Assembly: GCF_015207245.1 (NCBI RefSeq)
Contig: NZ_JADEXF010000058.1
Location: forward strand, 1-9,641
Length of the DNA stretch: 9,641 bases
Origin: Nostoc cf. edaphicum LEGE 07299
Lineage (GTDB): Bacteria > Cyanobacteriota > Cyanobacteriia > Cyanobacteriales > Nostocaceae
Direction: 5' to 3'
Shown here: positions 8,286-9,641 of the stretch, piece after piece
Layout of the letters: each line of letters begins with the position of its first letter
How positions within the stretch are numbered: the first letter of the stretch is position 1
Translations under genes and position numbers: made by a program
Notes under the pieces: generated by a model
What the model was told of the DNA's origin: nothing
Database searches by the model: none
Seen by the model: the letters and a program-made list of their open reading frames with translations, nothing else

Positions 8286-8398
8286 GGTACAAACCACTAG
8301 AACAGCATGGCGTAAATCCAACTATCACCTCAATTAAGCAGATAAGTTGCTCTGAGCAACTAGTTAAAGGTGAACAAATTTATGCCAAAGTGTACTAG
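8276..8398 (+). pseudogene. Possible 3' gene remnant
   Basis: This frame is open from 8237 to the TAG at 8396-8398. From 8276 it reads like protein (ENYWYKPLEQHGVNPTITS, ending EQIYAKVY) with no ATG start. The 40 or so codons resemble the tail of a real gene more than random AT-rich DNA, but the first part of the frame overlaps an interspersed repeat and the length is within reach of chance. I do not recognise a family. Confidence 0.25.
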
Positions 8399-8589
8399 TG
8401 ATTGATGTCTGTCATATCATTAGTTTTGATGAGTTGTGAAAATTTGTAGTCAGGGCTAAAACCCTTGACATTGACTGATAAATCGCTCGCTACGAACCTC
8501 TCAGAATTAATGACTGTCAATAAACAAGCCTGACCAGAAACAGCACCTAAAGGAATCGCCCCCAGATAATGGATCGTGCCACCATAAAG
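8395..8589 (-). pseudogene. Possible gene remnant, partly repeat-derived
   Basis: The leftward frame is open for 64 codons between a TAG (8590-8592) and the TAG at 8397-8395. Its first 30 codons read LYGGTIHYLGAIPLGAVSG and so on, which looks protein-like. The remainder (NSERFVASDLSVNVKGFSP) is simply the translated interspersed repeat. There is no ATG or ribosome binding site at the front, so at best it is a decayed fragment. Confidence 0.25.
8446..8512. repeat. Diverged interspersed repeat, copy 2
   Basis: The fuller of two copies. It opens with GTAGTCAGGGCTAAAACCCT, which can fold on itself (AGGGCT against ACCCT), and closes with TCGCTCGCTACGAACC, so GTAG and CTAC mark its two ends in inverted orientation. 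This is consistent with a small palindromic or MITE-like element. It overlaps the leftward open frame 8395-8589, so part of that frame is repeat sequence. Confidence 0.5.
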
Positions 8590-8670
8590 CTATACTGGAC
8601 ATAACTTTGCAGATATTTTGAACTTAGTTTTTTATAATGTCCTAGCGGTAAATCTTGTTTGGTAATCTAC

Positions 8671-8679
8671 TGTTATAAT
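8671..8679 (+). promoter_or_regulatory. Extended -10 promoter-like site
   Basis: TGTTATAAT matches the extended -10 consensus (TGnTATAAT) exactly and points right. A poor -35 (TTGTTT at 8655-8660) stands only 13 bases upstream. No intact gene follows on this strand, so it would drive a noncoding or short transcript, if it is active. AT-rich DNA produces such matches by chance. Confidence 0.35.
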
Positions 8680-8812
8680 AAAGACTTTTCTATTTAAAAA
8701 TAAACTGTATATATACTGAATGTAAAAATTAGTTAAAACTTTAATAATTTGAAACCTTGATCATCAAGTTTTGTTACTATAGCGGCAAATTGCGTTGTTA
8801 TGGTAGAGAAAA

Positions 8813-8842
8813 TGCGTAGATGTAGCCCGTCGTATACATCGC
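8813..8842. repeat. Degenerate palindromic GCGTAGCCCG-type repeat
   Basis: The stretch TGTAGCCCGTCGTATACATC and its flanks resemble the abundant GCGTAGCCCGCCGTAGGCATCGC family of small palindromes in Nostoc-type genomes, with several substitutions. GATGTA (8819-8824) and TACATC (8835-8840) can still form a short stem. Confidence 0.5.
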
Positions 8843-9015
8843 CATCGTTTGTATTAAATATTTAGTCTCAATACGTATAATTATGCGATTCTTCACTCGA
8901 AATCAGTAGAGGTAAAAGTAGCAAGCCTGATACCGGATGAGTTGCAATTGCTGAAATTTCTACTACAAAAGGATTATAAAAATAAAATTACTATTTAGTT
9001 GCTAGAATGAATGAT

Positions 9016-9046
9016 TTATGAGTTAAAAAAAGTTTTTAACTCATAA
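9016..9046. terminator. Perfect 14-bp hairpin after the ABC1/UbiB-type kinase gene
   Basis: TTATGAGTTAAAAA (9016-9029) and TTTTTAACTCATAA (9033-9046) pair perfectly around a three-base loop (AAG). It begins seven bases beyond the leftward kinase gene's stop at 9053, a terminator position. Within the stem, A and T tracts face each other, giving a run of T on either strand. It could also end any rightward transcript from the intergenic region, because CTTTT follows on that side. Confidence 0.7.
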
Positions 9047-9052
9047 CTTTTA

Positions 9053-9641
9053 CTAAGATGCCAATAATTGCCGAATTAACCTGGCTACAGCTTTCTGCGT
9101 GAAGCGGTTGGCAATTTGTTGACCTAAACGTTGTACATCTGAATTTACCAATAACTGAGCAATTTGGGATGTCATTTGCACTGGGTCAAAGCCTCTTGTT
9201 TCTCGGAGAATACCTAATATACGTTTGATATGCTCCAAGGTTTGTTGTTGCTCAACTGTAGCTGCTGGAGTTTTATTAACGGCTGTCAATCCTACCCGTT
9301 CTCGTAACAAAGAGGTAAAGTTATGCAAAACATTTTTACCTAAAGCATCGAGTCCGTTAACAGATTCATCTACTAGTTTGTCACGAATAAAAGCACCGCG
9401 TTGAGATGACAAAAATTCTATCCCCTGATTTAGCACTAAATTAAAGTCGTAGTCTTGACTATTACGCGCATTTTTTAACAAGTTTTCTAAGCGGTTCCAA
9501 CGAAATCTGCCATCTTTAAATAGCAAATCTTGCAATGATGCTCTTAATTGCGGTGCTGGATCTGTTAACAGGCGTTTAGAAACGTAGGGATAAGCTTCGC
9601 TGAGAACTTTAAAGTTTGGATCTATATATATTGCAATACCT
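9053..9641 (-). CDS. ABC1/UbiB (AarF) family atypical kinase, C-terminal part (5' partial)
   Basis: The frame is open from the stop at 9053-9055 to the right edge of the window, giving 195 visible residues. The TTG at 9535 is internal, because the frame continues upstream as IYIDPNFKVLSEAYPYVSKR. The stretch DPNFKVLSEAYPYVSKRLL, followed by RASLQDLLFKDGRFRWNRLENLL, is the typical region downstream of the kinase core in cyanobacterial and plastid ABC1/UbiB proteins. Family members are atypical protein-kinase-like ATPases linked to quinone or prenyl-lipid metabolism and stress; in cyanobacteria this would concern plastoquinone or tocopherol rather than ubiquinone (inference). The ATP-binding and catalytic motifs lie outside the window. 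The tail (about 120-195) is helical and charged, with no obvious transmembrane pair. A hairpin terminator follows the gene directly. Confidence 0.88.
   Translation of the reverse strand, partial: GIAIYIDPNFKVLSEAYPYVSKRLLTDPAPQLRASLQDLLFKDGRFRWNRLENLLKNARNSQDYDFNLVLNQGIEFLSSQRGAFIRDKLVDESVNGLDALGKNVLHNFTSLLRERVGLTAVNKTPAATVEQQQTLEHIKRILGILRETRGFDPVQMTSQIAQLLVNSDVQRLGQQIANRFTQKAVARLIRQLLAS

Larger units (their letters stand above)
8158..9052. other. Gene-poor intergenic stretch with diverged repeats and possible remnants
   Basis: About 895 AT-rich bases with no intact gene I can support. In order it holds: the upstream region of the TIGR03032 gene; a diverged interspersed repeat (8225-8285); a short open frame reading right to 8398; an open frame reading left from 8589 to 8395; a second copy of the repeat (8446-8512); an AT-rich zone with an extended -10 promoter-like site (8671-8679); a small degenerate palindromic repeat (8813-8842); and a perfect hairpin (9016-9046). 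It looks like a dumping ground of decayed sequence between two leftward transcription units. Confidence 0.7.

Noticed and set aside
8756..8772. CTTGA-TCA-TCAAG hairpin followed by TTTT as a terminator
   Set aside because: Only five base pairs, AT-rich, and no gene ends nearby.
8900..8997. Rightward open frame ending near 8997 (PDELQLLKFLLQKDY-like)
   Set aside because: Short, no start or ribosome binding site, no recognised family; chance is likely in AT-rich DNA.
9533..9535. TTG as the start of the leftward gene at the right edge
   Set aside because: The frame stays open to the window end and reads typical ABC1/UbiB family sequence upstream of this codon.

Overview
The window comes from a cyanobacterium, most likely a filamentous heterocyst-forming one (Nostoc/Anabaena-like). 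The evidence is: a valyl-tRNA synthetase carrying a CAAD domain, an appendage known only from cyanobacterial synthetases; six copies of the HIP1 octamer GCGATCGC in the first 3.7 kb; a run of AT-rich heptamers ending in a GGAGCGAAGCGA tail just before a start codon; and degenerate copies of other interspersed repeats of the Nostocales type. These taxon calls rest on recalled family and repeat patterns, not on a database search.

Layout. 1-2832 (+) is the 3' nine-tenths or so of valS, whose HIGH motif lies just outside the window. It is followed by a large imperfect hairpin (2860-2903) and a heptamer repeat, then a 144-residue conserved-looking protein of unknown function with a coiled-coil tail (2994-3428, +). 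A strong hairpin (3469-3511) separates this rightward block from two leftward genes. The first of these is a 1149-residue RTX-type secreted or surface protein (3540-6989, -). It has six ~55-residue N-terminal repeats, two cadherin-like domains, four exact 108-residue RTX superunits and a cyanobacterial-type C-terminal region. Its upstream neighbour is a TIGR03032 (DUF4915) family protein (7054-8157, -) only 64 bases away, so the two are probably co-transcribed. Next come about 900 bases without a convincing intact gene (8158-9052), holding two diverged copies of one interspersed repeat, a third repeat type, possible gene remnants and a promoter-like site. The window ends inside the C-terminal part of an ABC1/UbiB-type atypical kinase (9053-9641, -), with a 14-bp perfect hairpin just after its stop.

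How the parts may work together. valS is translation machinery, probably anchored to membranes through CAAD. The TIGR03032/RTX pair looks like an accessory cell-surface or exoprotein module: the RTX protein has no Sec signal, no cysteine and a glycine/aspartate-rich Ca2+-binding tail, which is typical of type I secretion. No type I exporter is in the window. I see no clear-cut unknown defence or mobile system. The least explained items are the pairing of TIGR03032 with a propeller-like RTX protein, and the gene-poor stretch at 8158-9052.
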